Below are positions 1-8,881 of a stretch of DNA of 64,000 bases, in pieces. The DNA comes from Microbulbifer sp. HZ11 (GTDB taxonomy: Bacteria > Pseudomonadota > Gammaproteobacteria > Pseudomonadales > Cellvibrionaceae): contig NZ_JELR01000001.1 of assembly GCF_000708675.1 (NCBI RefSeq), positions 1,782,737 through 1,846,736 of the forward strand. The letters are read 5' to 3'. The stretch's first letter is position 1; the number at the start of each line of letters is the position of its first letter. A program made the translations under genes and the position numbers. Below the pieces are notes generated by a model. It did no database searches. It saw only the letters and a list, made by a program, of their open reading frames with translations, and had not been told where the DNA came from.

Positions 1-1329
1 GTGCCCAACGAGGGCCTGCCGGCCAATGTGGGCATTGTGTGCCAGAACGTGGGCACCGCGCGCGCCGTATTCCGCGCGGTCACCCTGGGCGAACCACTGA
101 TCAGCCGTGTCACCACCGTGGTGGGCGAATCCCTGGAGCGCCAGCGCAACATCGAGGTGCCGCTGGGCACCCCCATCCGTCATATCCTGAAACATCACGG
201 TCTCGACCGTAAACAGCTCCAACGTATTGTCATTGGCGGGCCCATGATGGGTTACACCATCGAAGACGAAAACGCGCCAGTGGTAAAAACCACCAACTGT
301 ATCCTCGCGCCCACCAATAATGAGCTGCCGCCACCACCACCGGCCCAGGCCTGTATCCGCTGCGGCCTTTGTGCCGAGGTCTGCCCGGCGAGCCTGCTGC
401 CACAACAGCTTTACTGGTACGCGCGCGCGGAAGACCGCGAGAAGCTGCAGGCCTACAACCTGTTTGATTGCATCGAGTGCGGTGCCTGCTCCTACGTGTG
501 CCCATCCAGCATTCCGCTGGTGCAGTACTACCGCGCCGCCAAAGGCGATATTCGCGAAGCGCGACTGGAAAAAGAAAAAGCCGACCGCGCCCGCGAGCGC
601 TTCGAATACCGCAAGCTGCGCCTGGAAAAGGCGGAGCAGGAAAAAGAAGCCAAGCGCCTGGCGCGCAAGAAAGCCGCCGAAGAGGCGCGCAGGCAACGCG
701 AGCAGAACGCCGACACTCCAGAAGCCAAAGCCGCCAAGGAAGAGTCCGACGTGGTGGCCGCGGCCCTGGCCCGGGTAAAAGCCAAGCAGGCCACCCCGGA
801 ACAGCAACTGGCCCGCGCCCAGCGCACCCTCACCAGTGCCGAGCACCGGGTAGAGCGGATGCAGAGCAAGCTGAATGAAGCCGGAGAGGCACAGAAGCCG
901 CAGCTGGAAGCCCAGCTGAAAACTGCCGAGCTGAAGCTGAAGGAAGCGCGGGAAAAACTCGCGGAAGCGGAAAAGTTGGCCGCATCAGCACCGGTGCAAC
1001 AAACGCCCAGCGCCGAACAATCGGAGCCGACCGTTACCCAGGACAAGCTGACCGTAGCGGGGGCATCGTCGTCCGCCGCCGGCGCCGCCATCGAAAAGGC
1101 CAAGGCCGCCGCGGCCGCCCGCGCCAGCATGAGCCCGCAAGAAAAACTCGCCACGGAAATCGACGCACTTAAAAAACGGGTCGAGAAAGCCGAAGCGCGC
1201 CTGATCAAGGCCCGTGAGGAAGACGACCCGAACACCGGCGCTTTTGAGACCGCACTGGAAAAAATGCAGGGCAAGCTGCAGGAAAAACTGACTCAACAGA
1301 GCCAGAACGGAAACGGGAGCGGAGAGTAA
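1..1329 (+). CDS. rnfC: Rnf complex subunit RnfC, 3' part (5' end outside window)
   Basis: Peripheral NADH-oxidising subunit of the ion-translocating Rnf ferredoxin:NAD+ oxidoreductase. The frame is open from base 1, so the GTG there is internal and the N-terminal nucleotide-binding part lies outside. Two 4Fe-4S motifs are visible, CIRCGLCAEVCP near residue 117 of the visible part and CIECGACSYVCP near residue 156. After them comes about 270 residues of Lys/Glu/Ala-rich charged sequence predicted as coiled coil, a tail typical of gammaproteobacterial RnfC and variable in length. The gene is followed after 4 bp by rnfD. Function is firm from family knowledge; only the missing N terminus is unknown. 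Confidence 0.95.
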   Translation: MPNEGLPANVGIVCQNVGTARAVFRAVTLGEPLISRVTTVVGESLERQRNIEVPLGTPIRHILKHHGLDRKQLQRIVIGGPMMGYTIEDENAPVVKTTNCILAPTNNELPPPPPAQACIRCGLCAEVCPASLLPQQLYWYARAEDREKLQAYNLFDCIECGACSYVCPSSIPLVQYYRAAKGDIREARLEKEKADRARERFEYRKLRLEKAEQEKEAKRLARKKAAEEARRQREQNADTPEAKAAKEESDVVAAALARVKAKQATPEQQLARAQRTLTSAEHRVERMQSKLNEAGEAQKPQLEAQLKTAELKLKEAREKLAEAEKLAASAPVQQTPSAEQSEPTVTQDKLTVAGASSSAAGAAIEKAKAAAAARASMSPQEKLATEIDALKKRVEKAEARLIKAREEDDPNTGAFETALEKMQGKLQEKLTQQSQNGNGSGE

Positions 1330-1333
1330 CCCC

Positions 1334-2386
1334 ATGTCCCTGATGCGAATCACCTCCCCCCACGCCCACTCCGGTCAGAGCACCTCAAAAGTGATGCTGC
1401 AGGTAGCCGCCGCCACCATTCCCGGCGTTCTGGCCCTGGTGATCTACTTTGGCCCCGGCGTCCTGATCAATATCGCCCTGTGTATCGCCACCGCGCTGGC
1501 CACAGAAGCCGCGGTGATGAAACTGCGCAATCGCCCGATTGCCTTCTATCTGAAAGACTACAGCGCCCTGGTCACCGCCCTGCTGCTGGGTATCGCCCTG
1601 CCACCCTACTGCCCCTGGTGGATTCCGGTGATCGGCAGCGTGAGTGCGATACTGCTGGCCAAACAGCTCTACGGCGGCATGGGGTACAACCCGTTCAACC
1701 CGGCGATGGTGGGCTACGTGGTGCTGCTGATCAGCTTTCCGGTGGAAATGACCCGCTGGGCCGGCGCCGCGGACCTGATCCAGGGTGCGCCGGGGCTGGA
1801 TGAGACCTTTGCGCTGATCTTCGGCAATATGAATGTGGACGGTTTTACCCGCGCCACGCCGCTGGAAATCGTGCGCCACAATGAGTCCACGATCCTCGCC
1901 CAGCTGTATCAGATGGAACCGGTGTTCAATCAGGGTTCTGTGGCCGGGCTCGGTTGGGAAATGGCCAACTTCGGCTTCCTGCTGGGCGGCCTGTTCCTGC
2001 TGTTCCGCGGCCTAATTACCTGGCACGGCCCGGTGGCGATGCTCGCCACCCTGACGGTTCTCTCCATCGTGTTCTACGATGGCGGCAGCTCCCTGAGTGA
2101 GGGCTCACCCCTGCTGCACCTGTTCTCCGGTGCCACCATGCTCGGCGCCTTCTTTATCGTCACCGACCCGGTGAGCGGCTGCACCAGCAACAAGGGCCGG
2201 CTGATCTTTGGCGCCGGCGTGGGCCTGCTGGTCTTTGTGATCCGCGCCTGGGGCGCCTACCCGGATGCGGTGGCCTTTGCGGTACTGCTGATGAACTTCG
2301 CCGCACCCTTTATCGACAACTACACACTGCCGCGCACATACGGCCACAAGGCCCCGCGCAAGGCCACCGACCTGGAGGAACAGTAA
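1334..2386 (+). CDS. rnfD: Rnf complex membrane subunit RnfD
   Basis: Integral membrane subunit of Rnf, 350 residues, the usual family length, with about eight to nine hydrophobic segments. RnfD carries FMN covalently bound to a Thr in a motif like (S/T)xATPL; here TRATPLE lies near residue 175 and its Thr is the expected flavinylation site. The motif GYNPFNPAMVGY is a family signature. It starts 4 bp after rnfC and its TAA stop overlaps the rnfG start in TAATG, showing tight translational coupling inside the rnfCDGE operon. Confidence 0.95.
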   Translation: MSLMRITSPHAHSGQSTSKVMLQVAAATIPGVLALVIYFGPGVLINIALCIATALATEAAVMKLRNRPIAFYLKDYSALVTALLLGIALPPYCPWWIPVIGSVSAILLAKQLYGGMGYNPFNPAMVGYVVLLISFPVEMTRWAGAADLIQGAPGLDETFALIFGNMNVDGFTRATPLEIVRHNESTILAQLYQMEPVFNQGSVAGLGWEMANFGFLLGGLFLLFRGLITWHGPVAMLATLTVLSIVFYDGGSSLSEGSPLLHLFSGATMLGAFFIVTDPVSGCTSNKGRLIFGAGVGLLVFVIRAWGAYPDAVAFAVLLMNFAAPFIDNYTLPRTYGHKAPRKATDLEEQ

Positions 2387-3069
2387 TGCTGAAGCGCTCC
2401 ATCGGTAGCAATGCCGCCATTCTTGCCCTGTTCGCCCTGGTTACCGCCGGCACTCTCGCCGTAACCCAGATCACCACCCGTGAGCCCATCGAGCGCGCCA
2501 TCCGCGAGGCCGCTGCCAAGGCCCTGCTGGAGATCATCCCCATCGAGCGTCACAGCAACGACCTGCTGGTGGATACCTACCCCATTCCCAAACAGTACTG
2601 GGCCATGCTCGGACTGAGACAGGGGGGCGATATCAATCTGGCACGGGAAGGTGACGGCACCATTGATGCGGTCATCATCCCCACCGTGGCACCGGACGGT
2701 TACTCAGGGCCCATTCAAATGCTGGTAGGTGTAAACCGCGACGGCACCGTGGCCGGCGTGCGGGTGACCAGCCACGCGGAAACCCCCGGTCTCGGCGACA
2801 AGGTGGAAGTGAAGAAGAGCGACTGGGTACTTTCGTTTAACGGCACTTCCCTTCAAGACCCGGGCCGCGATATGTGGAAGGTGGAAAAAGACGGCGGTGC
2901 CTTCGATCAGTTCACCGGTGCCACCATTACCCCGCGGGCGGTGGTAAACCAGGTGCGCACCGTGCTCGACTTTGTCGCCGAGCACCAACAGGAAATCTTC
3001 AGTGCGCCGGTGTCCAAGCGCGCGGTAGAAGTCGAACAGCCCCAGGACAACCAGGGGGAGAACAACTGA
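2386..3069 (+). CDS. rnfG: Rnf complex flavoprotein subunit RnfG
   Basis: Periplasmic, membrane-anchored FMN subunit of Rnf, 227 residues. An N-terminal membrane segment (about residues 8-28) anchors it, and the FMN-binding domain contains the covalent flavin motif FTGATIT near residue 178, where the second Thr is the expected phosphoester-FMN site. ETPGLGDKV is another family signature. The start overlaps the rnfD stop by one base and its own TGA overlaps the rnfE start in TGATG, so D, G and E are translated as a coupled set. Confidence 0.95.
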   Translation: MLKRSIGSNAAILALFALVTAGTLAVTQITTREPIERAIREAAAKALLEIIPIERHSNDLLVDTYPIPKQYWAMLGLRQGGDINLAREGDGTIDAVIIPTVAPDGYSGPIQMLVGVNRDGTVAGVRVTSHAETPGLGDKVEVKKSDWVLSFNGTSLQDPGRDMWKVEKDGGAFDQFTGATITPRAVVNQVRTVLDFVAEHQQEIFSAPVSKRAVEVEQPQDNQGENN

Positions 3070-3794
3070 TGACCACACCTGACTCTTCGCACAACTATGG
3101 CGAGATTACCCACAACGGCCTGTGGAAGAACAATCCCGCACTGGTGCAATTACTCGGTCTGTGCCCGCTACTCGCGGTCACCGGCTCCGTAGTCAATGCG
3201 ATCGGTCTCGGTCTCGCCACCACCGCGGTACTCACTTGCTCCAACCTGGCGGTGTCCCTGGTGCGCCACCAGATGCCGGAAACCGTGCGCCTACCGGCGT
3301 CGGTGATGATCATCGCCACCTTCGTGACCTGTGCCGAACTGCTGATGAAAGCATTCACTTACGAGCTGTATCTGGTACTGGGTATTTTCATTCCGCTGAT
3401 TGTGACCAACTGCGCGATCCTGGGTCGCGCAGATGCGTTTGCCAGTAAAAACCCGGTGTTGCCGTCGCTGCTGGATGGACTGATGATGGGCGTCGGGTTC
3501 AGTGCGGTGCTGATCGTGATCGGCGCAGTGCGCGAGGTCATTGGCCGCGGAACCCTGTTCGGCGATATGGACCTGTTACTGGGCCCCATGGCGGCGGACT
3601 GGACGCTGCCGGTATTGGGACAGGATTATTCCGGATTTCTGGTTGCCGTATTGCCCCCCGGTGCTTTTCTCGTGGCGGGGTTACTGATCGCAGCCAAAAA
3701 TGCCATCGACGCCGGAATCGAGGGCCGCAAAAAAGCCAATGCCAGCGTTGTCACCGGGAGTAAACGCGTGCGCACCACAGGAAAGATTTCGTGA
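3069..3794 (+). CDS. rnfE: Rnf complex membrane subunit RnfE
   Basis: Polytopic inner-membrane subunit of Rnf, 241 residues, homologous to RnfA/NqrE-D. I chose the ATG at 3069 because it overlaps the rnfG stop in TGATG and gives the family-typical start with [18 protein letters not shown]. The frame is open further upstream (to 2874), but that part runs across rnfG and is not family-like. Six hydrophobic segments are visible, with the signature [14 protein letters not shown] near residue 115, where the Cys is a conserved metal ligand. No nth gene follows, unlike many gammaproteobacteria; a strong hairpin closes the operon. Confidence 0.94.
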   Translation: MTTPDSSHNYGEITHNGLWKNNPALVQLLGLCPLLAVTGSVVNAIGLGLATTAVLTCSNLAVSLVRHQMPETVRLPASVMIIATFVTCAELLMKAFTYELYLVLGIFIPLIVTNCAILGRADAFASKNPVLPSLLDGLMMGVGFSAVLIVIGAVREVIGRGTLFGDMDLLLGPMAADWTLPVLGQDYSGFLVAVLPPGAFLVAGLLIAAKNAIDAGIEGRKKANASVVTGSKRVRTTGKIS

Positions 3795-3854
3795 ATTCAA
3801 CGAAAGAGCCCGAGGAATAACGGCCACCGGTATTTCGCTAATAAATCTTCGCCA

Positions 3855-3897
3855 CAGGCAAAAAAATACCGGCCCTGCGCCGGTATTTTTTTGCCTG
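3855..3897 (+). terminator. Rho-independent terminator of the rnf operon
   Basis: Perfect 19-bp inverted repeat (arms 3855-3873 and 3879-3897) with a 5-base loop. Each arm holds a run of seven A or T next to a GC-rich core, so it can act in both directions. It begins 60 bp after rnfE. The rest of the stretch to 4205 holds no gene I can support. Confidence 0.9.
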
Positions 3898-4205
3898 ATT
3901 TTGAGACCCGTATCCGCTAACGGTTCAAACCTGTTCCACCAGCACAATGAACAGACTCTGTTAATTCAGACTGTAAATTCACCAGTTTCCCGAAGCATAC
4001 TTCAACTAATTCCGCGTGTAATAAAACGTAATGGGATTTTCCTCACAATCCGCGATTCCTCGCTGGCTAACCTGACTCATATCGATAAAATAGAGCGACC
4101 GTCCCAAGCTGTCTTGTCAGTCATAAGTACGCATGGCCATGAACGTGTGACATTCGGTAGACTGGATACAAACGATAAGACCAATAAACGACGGGAGCGG
4201 AAAAC

Positions 4206-4322
4206 ATGAACGGGCTCTATTGCCGACAACCTTTTAACCGCGCTATTTTCATCTGGAACGAGTATTTCCCGATTCCCGATAGCTGTTCGCCCCAAATTGC
4301 AAAGGAATTCTCGCAACCATGA
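4206..4322 (+). CDS. Possible 38-residue upstream ORF coupled to the TetR gene
   Basis: A short ORF begins with ATG at 4206, 8 bases after a GGGAG element that would serve as ribosome binding site. It runs 38 codons and its TGA (4320-4322) overlaps the ATG at 4319 of the regulator gene in the ATGA arrangement. The peptide begins MNGLYCRQPF and matches nothing I know. It could be a leader ORF coupling translation to the regulator, or chance. The overlap and Shine-Dalgarno sequence are seen; expression is inference. Confidence 0.35.
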   Translation: MNGLYCRQPFNRAIFIWNEYFPIPDSCSPQIAKEFSQP

Positions 4323-5051
4323 CGTTAGACAACGGAAAGTCTGAACTGGTCTATCAAGGCCGTCGCGCCCAACGCGCCGACAGCCGACAGCCGACAGCGT
4401 CGCAAAGCTATTTTAGAGGCTACCCTTCGCCTGATTGTGAAAGAGGGCATTCGCGGCATCCGCCATCGCGCCGTGGCAAAAGAGGCCGCAGTACCACTGG
4501 CAGCCACCACTTACTACTTCAAACAACTGGACGACCTGATAAGCGATGCGTTCACATATTTTGTAGAACAGAATATTGACCAGACTCGCCACCTGCAGGA
4601 AGAAAGCTTTTCCGCCGTTCGACAGCTCACACCGGAGCAGATGCATTCAGCCACCGGACGCCGCCAGCTTATCCAACAGTTGACCCGCTTCGTGCTAAAC
4701 CACATTCGCTCGCAGGCGGGCAGCCGCGATAACCGGATTATTGAGCTTGCATTCAAAAATGAAGCGCTACGCAATCCACAACTCACCCGTGCGGTGCGTA
4801 TGGCCAACCAATCCACCGAGAATCTGATCGTTGAGTTCTTTGAACTGCTTCAGCTGGCCGACCCACTGGCCGCCGCCCAAATTGTGCACGGTACAATTCT
4901 GAACCTGGAGTTCCAGATTCTCAGTGGCGCAATATCTGTGGACTCTCCACTCCTAGAGCGCACCGTCACCCTGATGGTAAAAGGCGTGATTCCGGCGTCT
5001 GATGCCACTGCGCTGCACAATAGCAATAGCCTCCATACCCAGAGCGCATAA
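4319..5051 (+). pseudogene. TetR-family regulator frameshifted by a 7-bp repeat (possibly phase-variable)
   Basis: DNA-binding repressor of the TetR type. ATG 4319 follows AAGGA by about 10 bases and encodes MTLDNGKSELVYQGRRAQRA; the helix-turn-helix region (RRKAILEATLRLIVKEG, then GIRHRAVAKEAAVPLAATTYYF) continues in another frame to 5051. The frame changes exactly inside three tandem copies of CCGACAG (4377-4397). With two copies ATG 4319 would be in frame with the whole regulator, about 240 residues. In the frame of the C-terminal part there is a TAG at 4326 and no ATG before the helix-turn-helix. The GTG at 4437 would give a 204-residue protein without DNA-binding helix 1. So it is either switched off by slippage or recently inactivated. 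Target unknown. Confidence 0.75.
4377..4397 (+). repeat. Three tandem copies of a 7-bp unit inside the TetR coding region
   Basis: Perfect copies of CCGACAG at 4377-4383, 4384-4390 and 4391-4397. Unit length 7 is not a multiple of 3, so each gain or loss changes the reading frame; two copies would restore the regulator. Confidence 0.95.
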
Positions 5052-5310
5052 GCCAAGACTCTCCCACCCTGCATCACCTGCGCCACCCTGACCAACGACT
5101 GGCCAGGGTGCGCCTCTCAACTTGCAATAATTTTTGCGCCCAGCCCGGCGCGATACACCCCACGATACACCATAGCTGCGCCAGCGATTCAGCCTACGGC
5201 TTCCCAGTCACCGGCACGAATATCCGGGATAAAAAAGCATTCCAACTACGGACAGGCCCCGCGCAAGCTAGAATTTTAACAACTACATCGGATGTATCTG
5301 CAGAAGTACC

Positions 5311-7689
5311 ATGGGATTGTTTGTGCTTGGGCGTAAGTTTTTCTGCCTCTTGGTTATCCTTCTCGCTATTGGCGCCTGCCAGCGGGAAGAAGGTGGCCCC
5401 TCCGCCCCCGCTGAGGCGGACACAGAAACGGAAAATAACGAAGAAGTCGAAGCAGGCGAAGCTGAGTCGGCTGGTTCCCCTTCCACCGCAGCGGTTGACG
5501 ATCCGCACATGCACCCCGCGTCCCGTGAAGACCTCCGTCGCGAAGCCGAATGGCCACAGGAAACCAGTGGTGAATACCCAATCCACGCCTATGACAATTA
5601 CACCGAGACCGGCGACCTTCCAGGCCTGCTGAAGCAGGGCAAGCTACGAATCCTCGTAGACATTTCCAATAGTGATTCGCTGCACAGGGAGGCCACCATT
5701 CAAGACCTGGAACTGAGCGAAGCCAAGCGCATGGCCACCAGGTTGGGGCTGGAACCGGTGGTTCTGTACGCCAATAACTTTGATCAGCTGATTCCGTTGC
5801 TGAATGAAGGGAAAGGCGACCTTATCGCCAATTACATGGTGATCAACGAAGCCCGCAAGAAAAAGGTCGACTTCTCAATCCCAACCGCGAGCACACAGCT
5901 GGTACTGATTTCACGTGATGACGTAAAACCTATCTCAGACTCCACCGACCTTTCAGGTAAAACACTGACTGTAACCAAAGGCACCGTTTTCGAAACCGCC
6001 GCACAAAAATTTGTAGAGAAGTATCCCGGGCTTAAACTCAAAGTCGCCGAGAAAAACTATGTGGAACTGGTGATTGACGTTGCAGAGGGGCACATCGACC
6101 TCACCATCGCAGAAAACCATATTTTCAAGCAGGTTTCCCAGTTTAAAGAAAATATTATCGAGAACTATACCTTCCCCGGGGAATTTGAGGTGGGCTGGGC
6201 CATTCGAAAAAATTCACCTGAGCTGTTGCAGGCGATGGATGATTTTATCCGGCACAGCAAACTCACCCGGACTGTCAACCGATCCATTGGGGATCTGGAC
6301 GAGATCCGTGAGCGAGGCTATATCCGCATACTAACTCGCAACCACCCTGGCACCTACTACATGTGGAAGGGCCGCATTATGGGCTACGAGTTCGAGCTCG
6401 CTCAGGCGTTCGCGAAAAAGCATAAATTGCGACTGGAGATTATCGTCGCACCCACACATGCCGATCTTTTGACCATGTTGCGAGATGGCAAAGCCGACAT
6501 CGCCGCAGCCCTGCTCTCGGCCACAGAGAAGCGGGACAACAGCGGTATGGATTTCTCAACGCCCTATATGAAAGAGCGCGTGATTCTTGTAGGTGAGGAC
6601 AGCGACAAGATTGAGTCACTTGATCAACTTGAAGGGCGCACAATCCACGTGCGTAAGTCCAGCAACCATTACGAGGTTGCCAGGCAGCTCAAGAAAAAAG
6701 TTCCGGGAGTGATTATCGAACTGGCACCGGAAGAGCTCAACATCCAGGAAATTATCGATCGGGTCGCAGATGGCGACTATGACCTCGCAATCGCAGATCG
6801 CCTCTCCGTAAAACTGGAGCATGCCTGGCGAACCAATGTCGATGAACTCATTGATCTGGAAATCGACGATAACGTTTATGGCTGGATGGTTCGCGAAAAC
6901 AATCCACAGCTACTCAAGGCGATCAATAAATTTTTCGCAAAGAAAAGCACACAGAAGAAAATGCGCATTCTGTATACCAAATATTTTGATTCCCCCAAGC
7001 GCACCCGCCCTGAGATTGACGAGCTCAATGCCAATGGAACGATTTCCCCCTATGACGATTACGTAAAAAAATACGCCGATGAATATAACTTTGACTGGCG
7101 ACTCGTAGTCGCACAAATGTTTCAGGAGAGCACATTCAACCCCAAGGCAAAATCCTGGGTGGGCGCTCGCGGCCTGATGCAGGTAATGCCGGACACAGGA
7201 AAGCAGGTCGGGGAAAGGAATCTGTTTGATCCTGAAAGCAGTGTGCGTGCAGGTCTTAAATACCTGGAGTGGCTACACCGTAAATTCGAAGACAAGGGAA
7301 TCAGCCCGGAAAATATGATGTGGTTCACCCTGGCCTCCTACAATGCCGGACTCGGTCATGTTTACGACGCACAGGACCTGGCAGAAGAAAAAGGCTGGGA
7401 CCGCAATGTCTGGTTCAACAATGTCGAGAACGCAATGCTGCTTCTGTCAGACAAAAAATACTATGAAAAGGCGCGCTACGGCTACGCGCGCGGGCAGGAG
7501 CCCTACGACTATGTGCGCAAGATTCAGGAGCGATTCCGCACCTATGTCGCGTTACTGGAAGACTATGAGCGGAGAAACAACGAAACTGGCCGGCTACTGG
7601 ACTTCCTTTATCCCGAATATCTGGCCACGGAAAAATTGGCTAGAACAATACCCCCCGACACACCGCTCGTCCATGCTTCCCATCACTGA
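5311..7689 (+). CDS. MltF-like lipoprotein: two solute-binding domains plus lytic transglycosylase
   Basis: Membrane-bound murein lytic transglycosylase of the MltF type, 792 residues. The N terminus has a signal peptide ending in a lipobox (LAIGAC), followed by a Glu/Ser-rich linker to about residue 80. Two tandem family-3 solute-binding domains follow, about residues 100-325 and 330-560; E. coli MltF has only one. The C-terminal SLT domain (about 590-740) has the catalytic Glu in MFQESTFNPKA near residue 605 and the signature GARGLMQVMPDTG. It would cleave peptidoglycan glycan strands, with the binding domains perhaps sensing muropeptides or amino acids. The gene stands alone. The transglycosylase function is firm; the ligand is unknown. 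Confidence 0.88.
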   Translation: MGLFVLGRKFFCLLVILLAIGACQREEGGPSAPAEADTETENNEEVEAGEAESAGSPSTAAVDDPHMHPASREDLRREAEWPQETSGEYPIHAYDNYTETGDLPGLLKQGKLRILVDISNSDSLHREATIQDLELSEAKRMATRLGLEPVVLYANNFDQLIPLLNEGKGDLIANYMVINEARKKKVDFSIPTASTQLVLISRDDVKPISDSTDLSGKTLTVTKGTVFETAAQKFVEKYPGLKLKVAEKNYVELVIDVAEGHIDLTIAENHIFKQVSQFKENIIENYTFPGEFEVGWAIRKNSPELLQAMDDFIRHSKLTRTVNRSIGDLDEIRERGYIRILTRNHPGTYYMWKGRIMGYEFELAQAFAKKHKLRLEIIVAPTHADLLTMLRDGKADIAAALLSATEKRDNSGMDFSTPYMKERVILVGEDSDKIESLDQLEGRTIHVRKSSNHYEVARQLKKKVPGVIIELAPEELNIQEIIDRVADGDYDLAIADRLSVKLEHAWRTNVDELIDLEIDDNVYGWMVRENNPQLLKAINKFFAKKSTQKKMRILYTKYFDSPKRTRPEIDELNANGTISPYDDYVKKYADEYNFDWRLVVAQMFQESTFNPKAKSWVGARGLMQVMPDTGKQVGERNLFDPESSVRAGLKYLEWLHRKFEDKGISPENMMWFTLASYNAGLGHVYDAQDLAEEKGWDRNVWFNNVENAMLLLSDKKYYEKARYGYARGQEPYDYVRKIQERFRTYVALLEDYERRNNETGRLLDFLYPEYLATEKLARTIPPDTPLVHASHH

Positions 7690-7732
7690 CTCGCAGCAGG
7701 CGGAAGTCATTGACCGCCACCTGCTGAGACTG

Positions 7733-8881
7733 TCAGGAGCAGTTACCGGGTAAGGAGGCAATCCACTCTTTCAACAACTCGGCGCCTTCTTCATGGGCAA
7801 GGCTACGTCCGAGCTCCGGCATCATTGCCCCCGGATCGGTGGACTCCACGCGGAAATTGAGAATGGATTCGTCCGGGCTTCCCGGCACGATCGCAAACAG
7901 TCGGTCACCGGAGCCAGTACCCGCGGCAACCGGCGGCTTGCAAACTCCCAGCTTACGCCGATCCTGCTCAGCCCCGTATAACATCAGGCCGGAGGTATCC
8001 GCAGGCCCACTGGGGTTGTGGCAATGGCCACAATTGATATCCAGGTAGGAACGAGCGCGATCTTCCAGTGATGCAGTGGCATCTTCATAGTCGACGTTGC
8101 GGGGCACTTCCGCCAGGTCCGGCACACCGGTGAGGTACCCTACCTGCTGCCAATATAACAACTGGTTTTGCTCGCCATCCTGCCCGCCACTATCGCGGTA
8201 GTCGAACGTCTTGTTCAGATGACGTGCACGAGGGCCAATCGGACGTACGGCTTTCTGCGCGTGATTATCGGCGTGGCAGCCGGCACACTGATTCGAGTCA
8301 GGCACGACGTAGGTAAACGCCTCAGCACTGCCATCGGCACTGACCAATTGCAGACGTTTCGCGTCTCCTGCGATCTCCAGCACCGCGTCAGTCTGGGCAT
8401 CATTCCACACGTAGGGCAACGCCTGCCAACCATCACTTCGCTTCACCAGCAAGCGGGTTTCAATCAGCTTCACCTTCGACAGGTCCAGACCGGAACCGGC
8501 GAAATCCCCGCTGTAATCATCGGTACGCACGACGGTGCCGTCTTCACCCCGCGGATAATAGAACGTTTTGCTGATGATCGTTCCTACCGGATAATCGAAA
8601 TCCGCATCACCGTACTCCGCACTGCTGCCCTCCGGCATCCAGACTGTGCGTAGCTTGTGCGCGTAATCAGTAAACAGTGCGGTATTCAGATCGTAGGGAA
8701 CGACTCGCGCATTCAGCGACAGCTTTCCGTCGATGGCCTCAACCACATGCCACTGACTCAGATTGTCCGGCACGGCATTGCGTTCATGTACCGTGACCTG
8801 CTCACGGGGTGCACCGCACCCAGCGAGCAGTAGGGCCAGTACCGCCCCCCCGAACCATCTGATTGAAGCAGACTTACGCAT
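7733..8881 (-). CDS. SO2930-family diheme c-type cytochrome lipoprotein
   Basis: Exported protein of 382 residues with a lipobox near residue 22 (LLLAGC). Two c-type heme sites are present, CAGCH at residues 199-203 and CGHCH at 284-288. The family is known to occur in two-gene pairs with a beta-helix lipoprotein, as here, where the ORFs overlap by 8 bp. The biochemical role of the pair is unknown. The hemes suggest periplasmic electron transfer or an oxidase-like role on a substrate bound by the partner; that is inference. Confidence 0.85.
   Translation of the reverse strand: MRKSASIRWFGGAVLALLLAGCGAPREQVTVHERNAVPDNLSQWHVVEAIDGKLSLNARVVPYDLNTALFTDYAHKLRTVWMPEGSSAEYGDADFDYPVGTIISKTFYYPRGEDGTVVRTDDYSGDFAGSGLDLSKVKLIETRLLVKRSDGWQALPYVWNDAQTDAVLEIAGDAKRLQLVSADGSAEAFTYVVPDSNQCAGCHADNHAQKAVRPIGPRARHLNKTFDYRDSGGQDGEQNQLLYWQQVGYLTGVPDLAEVPRNVDYEDATASLEDRARSYLDINCGHCHNPSGPADTSGLMLYGAEQDRRKLGVCKPPVAAGTGSGDRLFAIVPGSPDESILNFRVESTDPGAMMPELGRSLAHEEGAELLKEWIASLPGNCS

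Noticed and set aside
528..1274. Long minus-strand ORF of 248 codons opposite the charged tail of rnfC
   Set aside because: Antisense by-product of the Lys/Glu/Ala-rich repeats; the composition is Ser/Ala/Arg/Phe-rich with no domain or ribosome site.
3700..4209. ORF of 169 codons crossing the end of rnfE and the terminator
   Set aside because: It overlaps rnfE in another frame and runs through a perfect terminator hairpin.
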